The notes under the pieces: model-generated | Told to the model about the DNA's origin: nothing | The model's input: the letters and a program-made list of their open reading frames with translations, nothing else | Database searches by the model: none | In this document: piece by piece, positions 37,339 to 45,974 of the stretch | Numbering within the stretch: the stretch's first letter is position 1 | How the letters are laid out: every line of letters begins with the position of its first letter | Source of the DNA: Natronolimnobius baerhuensis | Lineage (GTDB): Archaea > Halobacteriota > Halobacteria > Halobacteriales > Natrialbaceae | DNA: 64,000 nt | Reading direction: 5' to 3' | Assembly: GCF_002177135.1 (NCBI RefSeq) | Contig: NZ_MWPH01000001.1 | Coordinates: 744,001 to 808,000 of the forward strand | Translations under genes and position numbers: made by a program

Positions 37339-38094
37339 ATGGAACAGAGTCCCACTCGGCCGGAGATTTCCCGGCGCGCCCTCCTCGACGGTAGTATGGC
37401 GAGCCTGACCAGCCTCGCGGGTTGTACCGATGCACTGACTGCTGAGAACGATGTGTATCCCGCCGGGATCCATTGGTCGGCAACCGAGTCAGAGTTCTAC
37501 TACGTCACTGGGTTCGTCGGTTCGGATGGATACTACCTGGGCGTGAATGTGGACGGCGAGAGCGCCGGTACCCAGGAGGGACACTACGAGGCCGAGCGCA
37601 GACAATACATCGAAATCGAGTACCGGTATTCTGGGCCGATCCCGCAATCCAGTGACGACCTCCTTATATACGTAACTCCGGACGATCACGAGATCGAAGA
37701 AGTGCTCGTCTGGAACGCCGAGTGTGCGCGCAATACCGACAATCGGTGGCGAGTCCGCCCGCTCGCGGATCCGATAACCGGAGTTCGACCGGTTCGAGGC
37801 CGCGATTCGGTTATTCTGGTGACACAGCGGGACGACACCAACGGTTCGCCGTCGACATGGTGGGTGTGGAGCCACAACGAAGCCAGCCGACGCGACCTTC
37901 GCACAGTAGCCGAGACGGCAGCCCACGACGTCGACCTCGAGTTCCTATCGGCTGGCGAGAACGGGCACTTCCGGACCGAATCAGCAGACTTCGGCGAGGT
38001 CAGGATGCATCGACTCACGTCTATCCCGGACGAGTTCTCCGACCTCCTCTCCGATACACCCCAGATTGCGTTTCGTCAGGAATTTCTTCATTGA
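37339..38094 (+). CDS. Tat lipoprotein, function unknown
   Basis: The ATG at 37339 gives 251 residues. The N-terminus ISRRALLDGSMASLTSLAGC has the twin Arg and a lipobox (LAGC), so the mature protein should be lipid-anchored on the cell surface after Tat export. The beta-rich ectodomain contains PAGIHWSATESEFYYVTGFVG and RVRPLADPITGVR; I know no relative. It follows the catalase gene by 143 bases on the same strand. Confidence 0.75.
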   Translation: MEQSPTRPEISRRALLDGSMASLTSLAGCTDALTAENDVYPAGIHWSATESEFYYVTGFVGSDGYYLGVNVDGESAGTQEGHYEAERRQYIEIEYRYSGPIPQSSDDLLIYVTPDDHEIEEVLVWNAECARNTDNRWRVRPLADPITGVRPVRGRDSVILVTQRDDTNGSPSTWWVWSHNEASRRDLRTVAETAAHDVDLEFLSAGENGHFRTESADFGEVRMHRLTSIPDEFSDLLSDTPQIAFRQEFLH

Positions 38095-38291
38095 CTACTG
38101 TTCGACACGCTGCGCAACGTTTCGGCTTTCTGGCGGCCGCCTACCATGGCACGCTGATATCGTAGCGATCCACCGTCTGCGCCAACTCGTTCTGCGGCTG
38201 CCGGGTTCCCGGTGACCTGTGCGGCAGAGGTCGAATCCTTACTCAACCGATATGGCCAACGGGCAGCGATTCACTTCGTTTCTCGGCCGTA

Positions 38292-40517
38292 CTATACATC
38301 CACGTCCTCTCGAGCCGCCTCGAGGTGTCGTCGCTCAATAACCACCTCGTCGGCCTTCTCGTTTGCTTCGTCCGGCTCGTATTTGTCGGCGACTTCGCGA
38401 ATCGCTTTCATCGAGGCGTCCCGAACCAGCGCCTCGAGATCCGCGCCGGTGTAGCCCTCGAGGTCGGCGGCGAGGTCCGTGATATCGATATCGTCGCTGA
38501 GTGGTTTGCCCCGGGTGTGGACCTCGAGAATCTTCTCGCGGGCTTCGGCGGTCGGATCGCCGACGAGGACGTGCGTATCGAGTCGCCCGGGTCGAAGCAG
38601 GGCAGGGTCGATGAAGTCCTTGCGATTGGTTGCGGCGAGGACGACGAGATTCGGATTCTCGCGCATGCCGTCGAGTTCGGTCAGAAGTTGGGAGACGACG
38701 CGCTCGGTGACTTCGTGGCTATCGCCTCGAGCGGCGGTAATGGCGTCGATTTCGTCGAAGAAGACAATCGACGGGGCGGACTGTCGGGCGCGTTCGAACA
38801 CCTCGCGGATGGCCTTTTCGGACTCGCCAACGTAGCGGTCGATGATTTCGGGGCCGTCGACACGGACGAAGTTCACATCTGTTTCACCCGCTAACGCGCG
38901 CGCCAGCAGGGTCTTCCCTGTGCCCGGCGGGCCATACAGCAAGACGCCCGATGGCGGATCGGTGTTCGTTTTCTCGAACAGTCGGTCGTAGGTCAACGGC
39001 CACTCGACGGACTCTCGAAGGGTCTGTTTGGCCTCCTCGAGGCCGCCAACGTCGGAAAAGTCCGTGTTCGGCGATTCGGCAACGTACTCGCGCATCGCGG
39101 AGGGTTCGACCGAGGCGAGTGCCTCATCGAAGTGGCGTTTCTGCACCGTTGGGTTGCGATTCCACTCATCGCGCTCGTCAGTTTCGGTCGGGCGACTGCG
39201 GATTGCCGCCATTGCGGCCTCGCTCGCGACGCCGTCGAGGTCTGCACCGACGAAGCCGTGCGTCCGCCGGGCGATTGTGTCCACACTAACGTCGTCACCG
39301 AGGGGCATCCCACGGGTGTGAACCTCGAGGATCTCCTTTCGGCCCTGTTCGTCGGGGACGCCGATCTGGATCTCACGGTCGAATCGACCGCCACGGCGGA
39401 GCGCGGGATCAATCGAGTCGACGCGGTTGGTCGCACCGATGACGATCACTTCGCCGCGGGCGTCGAGACCGTCCATCAGCGTCAGTAGCTGGCCGACGAT
39501 GCGGTTTTCGGCGTCGCCGTCGTCGTCGCGCTGGCCCGCGATGGAGTCGATTTCGTCGAAGAAGATGATCGTCGGCGCGTTCGCTTCGGCCTCCTCGAAC
39601 ACCTCTCGCAGGCGTTCCTCGCTCTCGCCTTTGTACTTCGACATGATCTCCGGGCCGGACACCGTCTCGAAGTTGGCGTCGACCTCGTTCGCGACCGCGC
39701 GGGCGATCAGCGTCTTTCCGGTCCCTGGCGGACCGTACAGCAAGACGCCCGACGGCGGCGCGACGCTCAGGCGCTGGAACAGTTCCGGCTCCGACAGCGG
39801 CAGTTCGATCATCTCGCGGACGAGTTCGAGTTCCTCGTCTAACCCGCCGATATCCTCGTAGGTAATGCCCGACCCGGCCGTCTCACCCTCGAGATCAGCG
39901 TCGGCCGCGCCGTCACTCGCGGTCGTCCCCGATCCGCTCGAGGCGGTGTCGCTCGTTCCGCTCGCGCCGGTCGAATTCGCACTCGAGGCCGTGGGAGACC
40001 CGCTCGCGTCGACGATCCGGATCGTGGTCGTACTCGAGATGCGAACGTCGCCGTTTGGATCGGTGTCGATGACTTTGAACGGCTCCTGACCGAGGCCCTC
40101 GACGCGGATTTGTTCGCCCGAGCGGACGGGCCGATTGCGGAGTTTCTTCGTCGCTTCGTGTTCGGCGAGTCGGCGCTGGTCGCTCGAGACGGCCGGCGGC
40201 GCTCGCAGCGTGACGCGGTCGGCTTCCTGAATCGAGGATTTGTCTTTCGTCCGGACGGTAACGGTGTCGCCGACGTGGACGCCGGCGTTCGCGCGCGTAT
40301 CACCATCGATCTGGACGACGTTTTCGGGGACCGACGGATCGGCCGGCCACATCTTTGCGACGGTTTCTGCATCGCCCTCGATGACGACTGTGTCGCCGCT
40401 CAACACGCCGAGTTGTCGGCGCGCGAGTTCGGGAATGCGTGCTACACCGCGGCCAGCATCTCGTTTCTCCGCGGCTCGTACTGACAGCGAAACGCCGTCC
40501 GAATCCGACCCACTCAT
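38292..40517 (-). CDS. cdc48: Cdc48-type AAA ATPase
   Basis: The ATG at 40517 gives 741 residues. There is an N-domain (residues 1-200, [20 protein letters not shown]) and then two AAA modules. Each has GPPGTGKT (near 262 and 529), a [16 protein letters not shown] Walker B, and a DPALRR/DPALLR-type arginine-finger region. A Ser/Thr/Gly-rich linker (about residues 185-225) before D1 is unusual in length. Cdc48 hexamers unfold ubiquitin-like-tagged or damaged proteins for the proteasome. It is preceded by its own promoter region on the minus strand. Confidence 0.96.
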   Translation of the reverse strand: MSGSDSDGVSLSVRAAEKRDAGRGVARIPELARRQLGVLSGDTVVIEGDAETVAKMWPADPSVPENVVQIDGDTRANAGVHVGDTVTVRTKDKSSIQEADRVTLRAPPAVSSDQRRLAEHEATKKLRNRPVRSGEQIRVEGLGQEPFKVIDTDPNGDVRISSTTTIRIVDASGSPTASSANSTGASGTSDTASSGSGTTASDGAADADLEGETAGSGITYEDIGGLDEELELVREMIELPLSEPELFQRLSVAPPSGVLLYGPPGTGKTLIARAVANEVDANFETVSGPEIMSKYKGESEERLREVFEEAEANAPTIIFFDEIDSIAGQRDDDGDAENRIVGQLLTLMDGLDARGEVIVIGATNRVDSIDPALRRGGRFDREIQIGVPDEQGRKEILEVHTRGMPLGDDVSVDTIARRTHGFVGADLDGVASEAAMAAIRSRPTETDERDEWNRNPTVQKRHFDEALASVEPSAMREYVAESPNTDFSDVGGLEEAKQTLRESVEWPLTYDRLFEKTNTDPPSGVLLYGPPGTGKTLLARALAGETDVNFVRVDGPEIIDRYVGESEKAIREVFERARQSAPSIVFFDEIDAITAARGDSHEVTERVVSQLLTELDGMRENPNLVVLAATNRKDFIDPALLRPGRLDTHVLVGDPTAEAREKILEVHTRGKPLSDDIDITDLAADLEGYTGADLEALVRDASMKAIREVADKYEPDEANEKADEVVIERRHLEAAREDVDV

Positions 40518-40746
40518 ACGCACGTCTTTCGTGGCCCCCATCTTGAGAATTTCCCAACAAATCGCTCTCCGGTACTGACCGGTTAGCCCACCGACTCGTC
40601 AGCGTGATGCGATTGGGAGTCGTGTCGGGCTACGAATCGGGTGTACTCGAGTGCAGGGCGAGTGTTCACGCTGTTTCGGCCAGTTGCCAGACCTGTCGGA
40701 CTGTGCCGGTACAACGCATTTGGGTGTCGCTGTCCCATCGTCTGGC

Positions 40747-40881
40747 ATGGTGGTCCAGACCGAGCGCGACGATGCCACGTGGTATGAGTGTGAAACCTGT
40801 GGCTTGCTGTTCGACGAGCAGTCGGACGCAACCGAACACGAGAAACACTGTGACGGCACCGATCCGTCCTACATTCAGTGA
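40747..40881 (+). CDS. tiny C2HC-type zinc-finger protein (DUF7128-like)
   Basis: The 44-residue protein opens MVVQTERDDATWYEC and has C-E-T-C...H-E-K-H-C ligands (CETC at residues 15-18, HEKHC at 33-37). Such tiny zinc fingers are shared by all haloarchaea; their role is unknown. A longer start at 40651 is less likely because the extension lacks acidic composition. Confidence 0.7.
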   Translation: MVVQTERDDATWYECETCGLLFDEQSDATEHEKHCDGTDPSYIQ

Positions 40882-40906
40882 GCAGGCGACACCGGTACCA
40901 CAGCCC

Positions 40907-41152
40907 CTACTCGAGGCGCTCGCGGTGTTCGGCCGCGAGTTCTCGAGCCTGCTCACGGGTGTGTGTTTCCTCCCAGCGAACGCGGTCGCCGTTGCCGTAG
41001 GCCAACGCGCTCTTGAGTTCGTCGCGGAGAATCCCGTCTCCGACCGCGAGTACGGTACCGTCGCTGTCGCCCAGTTCGTAGACGCCCGGCCTGTCGGGCG
41101 CGCTCGAGACCGTTGCCCGCTCGAGGTCGCGCCAGGGTTTCTGCAGCGGCAT
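40907..41152 (-). CDS. small conserved haloarchaeal protein, GIY-YIG-like fold possible
   Basis: The 81-residue protein reads RPGVYELGDSDGTVLAVGDG, reminiscent of the first two strands of the GIY-YIG fold, then a helix LRDELKSALAYGNG and ETHTREQARELAAEHRERLE. The catalytic Tyr and Arg of nucleases are not obvious. Its start lies two bases from the stop of the DUF5796 gene, so the pair is co-transcribed. Confidence 0.7.
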   Translation of the reverse strand: MPLQKPWRDLERATVSSAPDRPGVYELGDSDGTVLAVGDGILRDELKSALAYGNGDRVRWEETHTREQARELAAEHRERLE

Positions 41153-41154
41153 GT

Positions 41155-41646
41155 TTAGACACCCTCGTCAGGCGATTCGCTCTCATCTCCGTCGTCTCCG
41201 TCCCCGTCAGCAGCCGACTCGTCCGCAGCGACCAGTTCGTACGCGTGTTCGCTCATCTCGTCCTCCGCGAAGACGAACACGCGGCCGTCAACGAGCGAGA
41301 GGTCTGCCTCGACGCGAATCGAGTACGCCTCCGTCGTGACGGTAACACCCGGAAACAGCACTTCCTCATCGTCCGCCTCAAGCATCACGCGGCCGACGCC
41401 GGTCGTCTCGAGGATGTTGTCGTGCGTGTCGCGGTCGTTGACGTACGTCATGACGCCTTCGATGCCGTCGGGACCGGTGACGAGAACGTGGACGTCCTTG
41501 CCGGGCGGTGTCGTAATCGCCTGTTCGGCGGGTTGTGGCGGTCCGTGATAGAAGACATCCCGCCCGTCGAGATATTCGACGACGATTCCGCCTTCGACGA
41601 AGTCGACGCCGATCGTACTCGGCGCAACGTTGTTGCGTGCGCTCAT
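41155..41646 (-). CDS. DUF5796-like haloarchaeal protein
   Basis: The 163-residue acidic protein has a beta-rich core: GVDFVEGGIVVEYLDGRDVFYHG, KDVHVLVTGPDGIEGVMTYVNDRDTHDN and FPGVTVTTEAYSIRVEADLSLVDGRVFVF. The tail is Asp/Glu/Ser-rich. Function is unknown. It is divergent from the shikimate kinase gene and shares its promoter region. Confidence 0.8.
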   Translation of the reverse strand: MSARNNVAPSTIGVDFVEGGIVVEYLDGRDVFYHGPPQPAEQAITTPPGKDVHVLVTGPDGIEGVMTYVNDRDTHDNILETTGVGRVMLEADDEEVLFPGVTVTTEAYSIRVEADLSLVDGRVFVFAEDEMSEHAYELVAADESAADGDGDDGDESESPDEGV

Positions 41647-41761
41647 TATCCCGTCTTCGACCGGTATCGGGAAAAGCGGTGTGTTTGCCCTGCGTGTCTA
41701 CCGGGACGACAGCATCGACGAAATCGCCAGCCGTAAATACACGCTGTGTGAGTGTGTCACC

Positions 41762-42634
41762 ATGGACGGCCGCGCCGTTGCACCCGCAGCCGGGACGGTT
41801 CTTAACGCACTCGCAACCGGAGTCGGCTCTGCGTTCGCACTCGACCTCGAGACGACAGCGACTGTCGAACTCACCGACGACGGCGAGTACGTCGGCGAGG
41901 TCGACGGCCAGCCCGACGCTGATACGACGCTGGTCGAGCGCTGTGCTGAATTCGCTATCGACGAATACGCCACGCAGGCGGGACTCGATCCCGACACCGT
42001 TGGTGCCCACGTACAGACCGAAAGCGAGGTCCCAATGGCCTCCGGTCTGAAAAGCTCGAGCGCCGCAGCCAACGCAACAGTCCTCGCAACACTCGACGCC
42101 CTCGAGATCGGCGATGCAATCGACCGGATCGACGCCTGCCGACTCGGCGTCCGCGCTGCACGCGATGCCGGCGTCACCGTCACCGGCGCGTTCGACGACG
42201 CCAGCGCCAGCATGCTCGGCGGCGTCACCGTGACAAACAATCTGGGCGACGAACTGCTCGCCCGCGAAGAGATCGAGTGGAACGCACTCGTCTACACGCC
42301 GCCGGAACGCGCCTACAGCGCCGACACCGACGCCGACGCGTGCGAACGGATCGCCCCGATGGCCCGACTTGTCGAAGAACTCGCCCTCGATGGGCGCTAC
42401 GGCGAGGCCATGACCGTCAACGGCTTCGCGTTCTGTGGCGCCCTCGAGTTCTCGGCTGCGCCGATGATCGAGGCCCTCCCCGATGTCGATGGTGTCTCCC
42501 TCTCTGGGACCGGCCCCAGCTATGTCGCCGTCGGCGAACGCGAGACACTCGAGGCGGTCCAGGAGCAGTGGAACGAACGCGACGGAACGACACGATTACT
42601 GCAAACGCGAACGGACGGCACACGTATACAATGA
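41762..42634 (+). CDS. aroK: shikimate kinase, archaeal GHMP-kinase type
   Basis: The ATG at 41762 gives 290 residues starting MDGRAVAPAAGTVLNAL. The GHMP phosphate loop is EVPMASGLKSSSAAANAT. DASASMLGGVTVT and the C-terminal GVSLSGTGPSYVAVG match this archaeal family, which is unrelated to bacterial AroK. It phosphorylates shikimate in the aromatic amino-acid pathway. Its TGA overlaps the ATG of the chorismate mutase gene (ATGA), so the two are coupled. Confidence 0.95.
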   Translation: MDGRAVAPAAGTVLNALATGVGSAFALDLETTATVELTDDGEYVGEVDGQPDADTTLVERCAEFAIDEYATQAGLDPDTVGAHVQTESEVPMASGLKSSSAAANATVLATLDALEIGDAIDRIDACRLGVRAARDAGVTVTGAFDDASASMLGGVTVTNNLGDELLAREEIEWNALVYTPPERAYSADTDADACERIAPMARLVEELALDGRYGEAMTVNGFAFCGALEFSAAPMIEALPDVDGVSLSGTGPSYVAVGERETLEAVQEQWNERDGTTRLLQTRTDGTRIQ

Positions 42635-42954
42635 CTCGAGACGACACAGCCACGGACGGCGGTACGGAGCAGCGAATTCCCGATGAGATGAGCCTCGACG
42701 AACTGCGCGAGGAAATTCAAACGATTGACCGGGAAATCGTCGAACTAATCGCCCAGCGAACCTACGTCGCGGATACGATTGCACAGGTCAAAGACGAGCA
42801 GGACCTGCCAACGACCGACGAGAAACAAGAAGAGCAGGTGATGGCTCGAGCGGGCAATAACGCAGAGCAGTTCGACGTGGATGCGAATCTCGTGAAGGCG
42901 ATCTTCCGGTTGTTGATCGAGTTGAACAAAGTAGAGCAGCGTGAGAACCGGTAG
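42631..42954 (+). CDS. chorismate mutase, AroQ type
   Basis: The 107-residue, all-helical protein opens with an acidic N-terminus and then SLDELREEIQTIDREIVELIAQRTYVADTIAQVK, the usual AroQ helix 1 with the active-site Arg. The final helix FDVDANLVKAIFRLLIELNKVEQ ends in LNKVEQRENR. It converts chorismate to prephenate. The last 33 bases of the gene are repeated three times in the following 3 kb, which suggests that this 3' end is an insertion hot spot. Confidence 0.93.
   Translation: MTRDDTATDGGTEQRIPDEMSLDELREEIQTIDREIVELIAQRTYVADTIAQVKDEQDLPTTDEKQEEQVMARAGNNAEQFDVDANLVKAIFRLLIELNKVEQRENR
42922..42954 (+). repeat. 33-base chorismate mutase 3'-end repeat, original copy
   Basis: This is the native end of the chorismate mutase gene, translated LNKVEQRENR-stop. 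It is the reference for three downstream copies. The best-conserved part across all four is TGAACAARGTNRARCA (from the second base). Confidence 0.75.
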
Positions 42955-43054
42955 CAATTGACACAGGGTTCACGTATCTACTGTTTCTTCTCGCCAATAG
43001 CTTCGGCGTTCGGACGGCGAAACACCTACAGTAACACGCAAGTAATACAGACGT

Positions 43055-43339
43055 ATGTCCGAAGCGGCCACAAACAACGGCGACGACGAGATCGTCACGG
43101 TGAACTTCAAAGTCACACGGTCGTTTCTCGACGAAATCGAAGACACGTGGCAGGGACGAGGATTCAACAGCCGTAGCGAATTTATTCGATATACCTTACG
43201 TGATGCCGTCGAACACCCCACGTTCGACCGCGATGAACTCGTCGCACTCCTTCAAGCGGAGGAGGATTTCCGTGAAAAACGGACGATGAGCGCCGAAGAA
43301 GCGCGCGAACGATTCGGTACTGGCGACACGAATGAGTGA
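43055..43339 (+). CDS. ribbon-helix-helix antitoxin
   Basis: The 94-residue protein has EIVTVNFKVTRSFLDEIEDTWQGRGFNSRSEFIRYTLRDAV, an RHH DNA-binding domain (CopG/ParD-like), and a charged C-terminal tail (LLQAEEDFREKRTMSAEEARERFG) for toxin binding. The downstream toxin gene starts eight bases before its stop codon. As in other modules it should bind the toxin and repress the operon. Confidence 0.87.
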   Translation: MSEAATNNGDDEIVTVNFKVTRSFLDEIEDTWQGRGFNSRSEFIRYTLRDAVEHPTFDRDELVALLQAEEDFREKRTMSAEEARERFGTGDTNE

Positions 43340-43616
43340 CGGCGGGTGGGCGTGGGAACTCGCATCGAACGCACAGGACGACCTCGATGCGCTGAATCCG
43401 AGCGAGCAACAGCGTATCATCGACAAACTCGACGAAATCGTCGATTCTCCGTGGCGCGACCCACCAGACTATGGTGAACCGCTCCAGAACAGTCAACGCC
43501 GTAAGGTACGTATCGGTGAGTTCCGTCTCGCGGTCACTTTCCATCGAGACGAGCACCGAATGGTCGTTGCTCGAATCAAACGTCGCGGAGGCGCGTATAC
43601 CGCTGACGACGACTGA
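43332..43616 (+). CDS. RelE/ParE-superfamily toxin
   Basis: The 94-residue protein reads WAWELASNAQDDLDALNPSEQQRIIDKLDEIVDSP, then YGEPLQNSQRRKVRIGEFRLAVTFHRDEHRMVVARIKRRGG, the beta-hairpin and C-terminal strands of RelE-type mRNA interferases. The Arg-rich strand (RRKVRIGEFRLAV) and the end of the last strand carry likely catalytic residues. The gene overlaps the antitoxin gene by eight bases. It sits in the first cargo interval behind chorismate mutase. Confidence 0.87.
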   Translation: MSDGGWAWELASNAQDDLDALNPSEQQRIIDKLDEIVDSPWRDPPDYGEPLQNSQRRKVRIGEFRLAVTFHRDEHRMVVARIKRRGGAYTADDD

Positions 43617-43671
43617 GTAGATGTACCAGAAACCGGCAAAGTAGACGAACTCTGTAACATCAGTCTGAGAC

Positions 43672-43704
43672 CTGAACAAGGTCAAGCAGCGGGAGAACCG
43701 GTAG
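43672..43704 (+). repeat. 33-base chorismate mutase 3'-end repeat, copy 2
   Basis: 28 of 33 bases match the gene end at 42922-42954, and the frame reads LNKVKQRENR-stop. Only one amino acid differs from the native tail, and two of the remaining changes are synonymous. The stop TAG occupies the same position. No chorismate mutase reading frame continues to its left: an in-frame TGA lies two codons before the copy. Confidence 0.8.
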
Positions 43705-43745
43705 CCAAAAATAAGTGTTCAGCCTAATTTCGATATATCTCTAAT

Positions 43746-44579
43746 TTAAGTCCATTCGTCTACCGATTCTAGCAGTGTTTCAACTGGTGCGCTCGTTGTT
43801 AACTTATCGCGTTCGGGCAACTGAGTGTACAATACATCGGATTTCGAAAAATCATCTTCACTGTCATTCGCCAAACGTGACCCGCTCACAACGCCAACGA
43901 CGTTTCCTTCAAGGGTCAGCAGTGGGCCCCCACTATTGCCTCGCGAGGTAGGGACTGTCGAGTACAACGTATCGAATACCTCATCATACTCTTTGTGACG
44001 TCCTAGGGTCATAATCCAGTTACCGATTGTACCAGGGTGACCAATCGTTACCAATGGATCGTCCTTGGTAAGATTCGACCTGTCTCCGATTGGGAGTTCT
44101 TGGATTCCCTCCAAATCCATTTGGAGAAGCGCAACATCTGGTATCATGTCCTCATAGTAACCAATACGAGTTGCACTACTGCTGTCACCATCGAATGTTT
44201 GGATAGAGAACGAATTATTATCTATGACAACATGAGAATTCGTTACGACGTATCCCTTATTTGCATCGAGAATCCATCCAGTTCCTCCAGAACCGCCCTC
44301 TCCGCCCACTGTCACGGTCGCATTTCGAGCATCCCTGGCCATTGTTTCTGCTCGTTCAATGATATCGGTTGAGAATTCTGATATTGAGTCTTCTCGATGG
44401 AGTTCTTCTATTTGTTTGTCCTTTGACTTGACTAGCGCTTCGAGCTCTTCGATTCGTGTTTTCTGTTCTTGGTTTATAGCGTCTGATGTGGGCTCTCGCT
44501 GGCTTGTACATCCTGCAAGCCCCGCCATGATGACAATTGAGCTAAGTTTAAGAATATCACGCCGAGACCTACTATCCAT
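43746..44579 (-). CDS. Tat lipoprotein trypsin-like serine protease
   Basis: The ATG at 44579 gives 277 residues; starts further out would precede the TATA box. Residues 1-25 (SRRDILKLSS...GLAGC) combine twin Arg and lipobox. A coiled-coil-like stretch (TRIEELEALVKSKDKQIEELHRE, about residues 40-62) follows. The protease domain has TNSHVV (His), PDVALLQM (Asp) and TSRGNSGGPLL (Ser), with LVTIGHPGTIGNWI between them. It is thus a cell-surface, lipid-anchored HtrA-like protease without a PDZ domain. Its codon use is A/T-richer than that of the flanking genes, consistent with recent transfer. Confidence 0.9.
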   Translation of the reverse strand: MDSRSRRDILKLSSIVIMAGLAGCTSQREPTSDAINQEQKTRIEELEALVKSKDKQIEELHREDSISEFSTDIIERAETMARDARNATVTVGGEGGSGGTGWILDANKGYVVTNSHVVIDNNSFSIQTFDGDSSSATRIGYYEDMIPDVALLQMDLEGIQELPIGDRSNLTKDDPLVTIGHPGTIGNWIMTLGRHKEYDEVFDTLYSTVPTSRGNSGGPLLTLEGNVVGVVSGSRLANDSEDDFSKSDVLYTQLPERDKLTTSAPVETLLESVDEWT

Positions 44580-44610
44580 ACATATTTCTCTAAGAATCCA
44601 TCGCATATAC

Positions 44611-44625
44611 AAGTTTTTATACAAT
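44611..44625 (-). promoter_or_regulatory. TATA-box promoter of the protease gene
   Basis: On the minus strand TATAAAAAC (44613-44621) lies about 34-42 bases before the ATG at 44579. This supports the chosen start and a short or no leader. Confidence 0.55.
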
Positions 44626-44853
44626 GAATGCAAAATCCAGACCGGATTTATACAGGTTGTATCTCATTTAATCGGGTGAAGAGGCGATCAGGGGCATCTT
44701 CGTCGAGTGAAATCGTTTTTATCGCCATCATAGTGTACAGTACTACACGAGCTCTTAAACGGTATAACGTCTGGACCATGTTCGTTGCGGACGGTGAACA
44801 ACGGATCGAAAAACCGACGAGGTACACAGGTCCGTGTAACGGAAGTTATAGGC

Positions 44854-44886
44854 CTGAACAAGGTTGAACAAAGAAACACTAGATAG
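44854..44886 (+). repeat. 33-base chorismate mutase 3'-end repeat, copy 3
   Basis: The frame reads LNKVEQRNTR-stop (TAG). Only 20 of 33 bases match the native end, yet the protein tail keeps seven of its first seven residues (LNKVEQR), the pattern of a homologous gene end from another species. Confidence 0.65.
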
Positions 44887-45018
44887 CACTAATCAAGTTT
44901 CTAAGCGCGTGTAACACCCAACAAGCGATTGGAAATTGTCCGGTTTCTGTTCAGTTGATTCGTGTTGAACGGATTGAGCAGTAGACCGATCACCAGAACC
45001 AGCGGACACTACACGTGC

Positions 45019-45204
45019 TTATTGACCGCTGGAAATTGAGGATTCTATCTGGTATAACAGCTTGAGTATTCCCACTAACAGTATCACAACAATAGCAAGA
45101 AGTAGTTTCCCAACGAAGAGTCCATAGACCAAAACAACAAGTGCAAATAAAGGAATCAGTACTAGCTCCCAGTCTGTTTTATACCCGTTCATGTCTGCAA
45201 ACAA
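45019..45204 (-). CDS. small two-helix membrane protein, function unknown
   Basis: A 61-residue protein, or 57 if the ATG at 45192 is used. It has a nearly continuous hydrophobic region (LVLIPLFALVVLVYGLFV, then LLLAIVVILLVGILKLLY) with a short charged end. It lies between the repeat copies 3 and 4 next to the MazF-type module. No family recognised; the A/T-rich codon use resembles that of the protease gene. Confidence 0.55.
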   Translation of the reverse strand: MFADMNGYKTDWELVLIPLFALVVLVYGLFVGKLLLAIVVILLVGILKLLYQIESSISSGQ

Positions 45205-45293
45205 TTCTATATATTTAAATATTTTTCCAAGATACCGGTCTTCAACCCCACGAATTGGTATGTGTTTTACCTATACTGATCGCTGCAGACACG

Positions 45294-45647
45294 TCAGTCC
45301 AGTCCGAGGCTTAGTTTCAGCGCTTCATCTACTGCCTCCATCGTCTCTCTATCGAGGCTTCCAAGCACCGAGTGAATCCGTTTTTCGATGGAAACGACAC
45401 GAATTTGATCGAGGCGAATCGAGGAATCTTTCTCGAACGGCGAGTCCGCTGCTTCAACGAGAACCTCGAACGGATAGCCTCGATAGGTTCCCGTCGCAGG
45501 CGCAACGATAGTCGTACTAGCATTGTTATTCCCAACGTCGTTCTGGACGACTACCGCAGGGCGAGTTTTCTTCATTTCGTGCCCTTCAGCAGGATCGAGT
45601 CGGACAATAACCACGTCGCCGCGACGAATCTCCGAGCCCTCGCTCAT
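45294..45647 (-). CDS. MazF/PemK-type endoribonuclease toxin
   Basis: The 117-residue protein reads IRRGDVVIVRLDPAEGHEMKKTRPAVVVQND, the canonical MazF/PemK opening, then ASTTIVAPATGTYRGYPFEVLV, DSSIRLDQIRVVSIEKRI and LGSLDRETMEAVDEALKLSLG. It should cleave RNA when not held by its antitoxin. Its ATG overlaps the stop of the antitoxin gene by four bases. Confidence 0.9.
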   Translation of the reverse strand: MSEGSEIRRGDVVIVRLDPAEGHEMKKTRPAVVVQNDVGNNNASTTIVAPATGTYRGYPFEVLVEAADSPFEKDSSIRLDQIRVVSIEKRIHSVLGSLDRETMEAVDEALKLSLGLD

Positions 45648-45883
45648 TTATCCAGCCCGTCCCACGCCTCGTCCGACGCTTCATCCCACTCTTCCGCAAA
45701 CTCTTCCGCACTCTCCGAAGCCTCGCGGTACGCGGCAGCTAGTTCATCTTCGTTGGGATGGCCAGATTCTACCTCGACGACGGCGACGGTCACACGCTTG
45801 TTCGCGTACTCCGTTCCGAGATAGATTCGACCTCGGTCATCGGTCTCGTTCGTTCGGAGGTCCCGAGCATCTACTTTCGTCAT
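45644..45883 (-). CDS. antitoxin partner of the MazF-type toxin
   Basis: The 79-residue protein has a short beta-rich N-terminus (VDARDLRTNETDDRGRIYLGTEYANKRVTVAVVEVES), like an AbrB/MazE-type DNA-binding swapped hairpin, then a long acidic helix (NEDELAAAYREASESAEEFAEEWDEA) suited to wrap the toxin. The gene lies in front of the toxin gene as usual. Tandem repeats upstream may be its operator. Confidence 0.8.
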   Translation of the reverse strand: MTKVDARDLRTNETDDRGRIYLGTEYANKRVTVAVVEVESGHPNEDELAAAYREASESAEEFAEEWDEASDEAWDGLDK

Positions 45884-45913
45884 GCTACCGACTTGGACCG
45901 ACTGCTGGATAAG

Positions 45914-45933
45914 TCTTACCCACTATTACCCAC
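45914..45933. promoter_or_regulatory. two tandem 10-base repeats in the antitoxin promoter
   Basis: TCTTACCCAC is followed directly by TATTACCCAC (nine of ten bases equal). They overlap or adjoin the expected TATA position (GACTTATCC on the minus strand, about 30 bases before the ATG at 45883). This suits an autoregulatory operator of the toxin-antitoxin module. Confidence 0.45.
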
Positions 45934-45974
45934 GGCAGATATATTCTGTGATTCGCACCATGGATTTCATCTAC

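Larger units (their letters stand above)
44580..45018. other. A/T-rich intergenic stretch with copy 3 of the repeat
   Basis: No supported gene in about 440 bases. Left end: TATA box of the protease gene. Middle: an imperfect palindrome GTGTA-CAGTAC-TACAC (44733-44748). Then copy 3 of the chorismate mutase tail (44854-44886). Right end: inverted repeat CCAGCGG (44999-45005) with CCGCTGG (45026-45032), which overlaps the stop of the next minus-strand gene and may form its transcript-end hairpin. Confidence 0.5.

Noticed and set aside
44628-44867. A 79-codon frame in the A/T-rich insert
   Set aside because: It crosses repeat copy 3 and the protease promoter, has mixed composition and no family resemblance.
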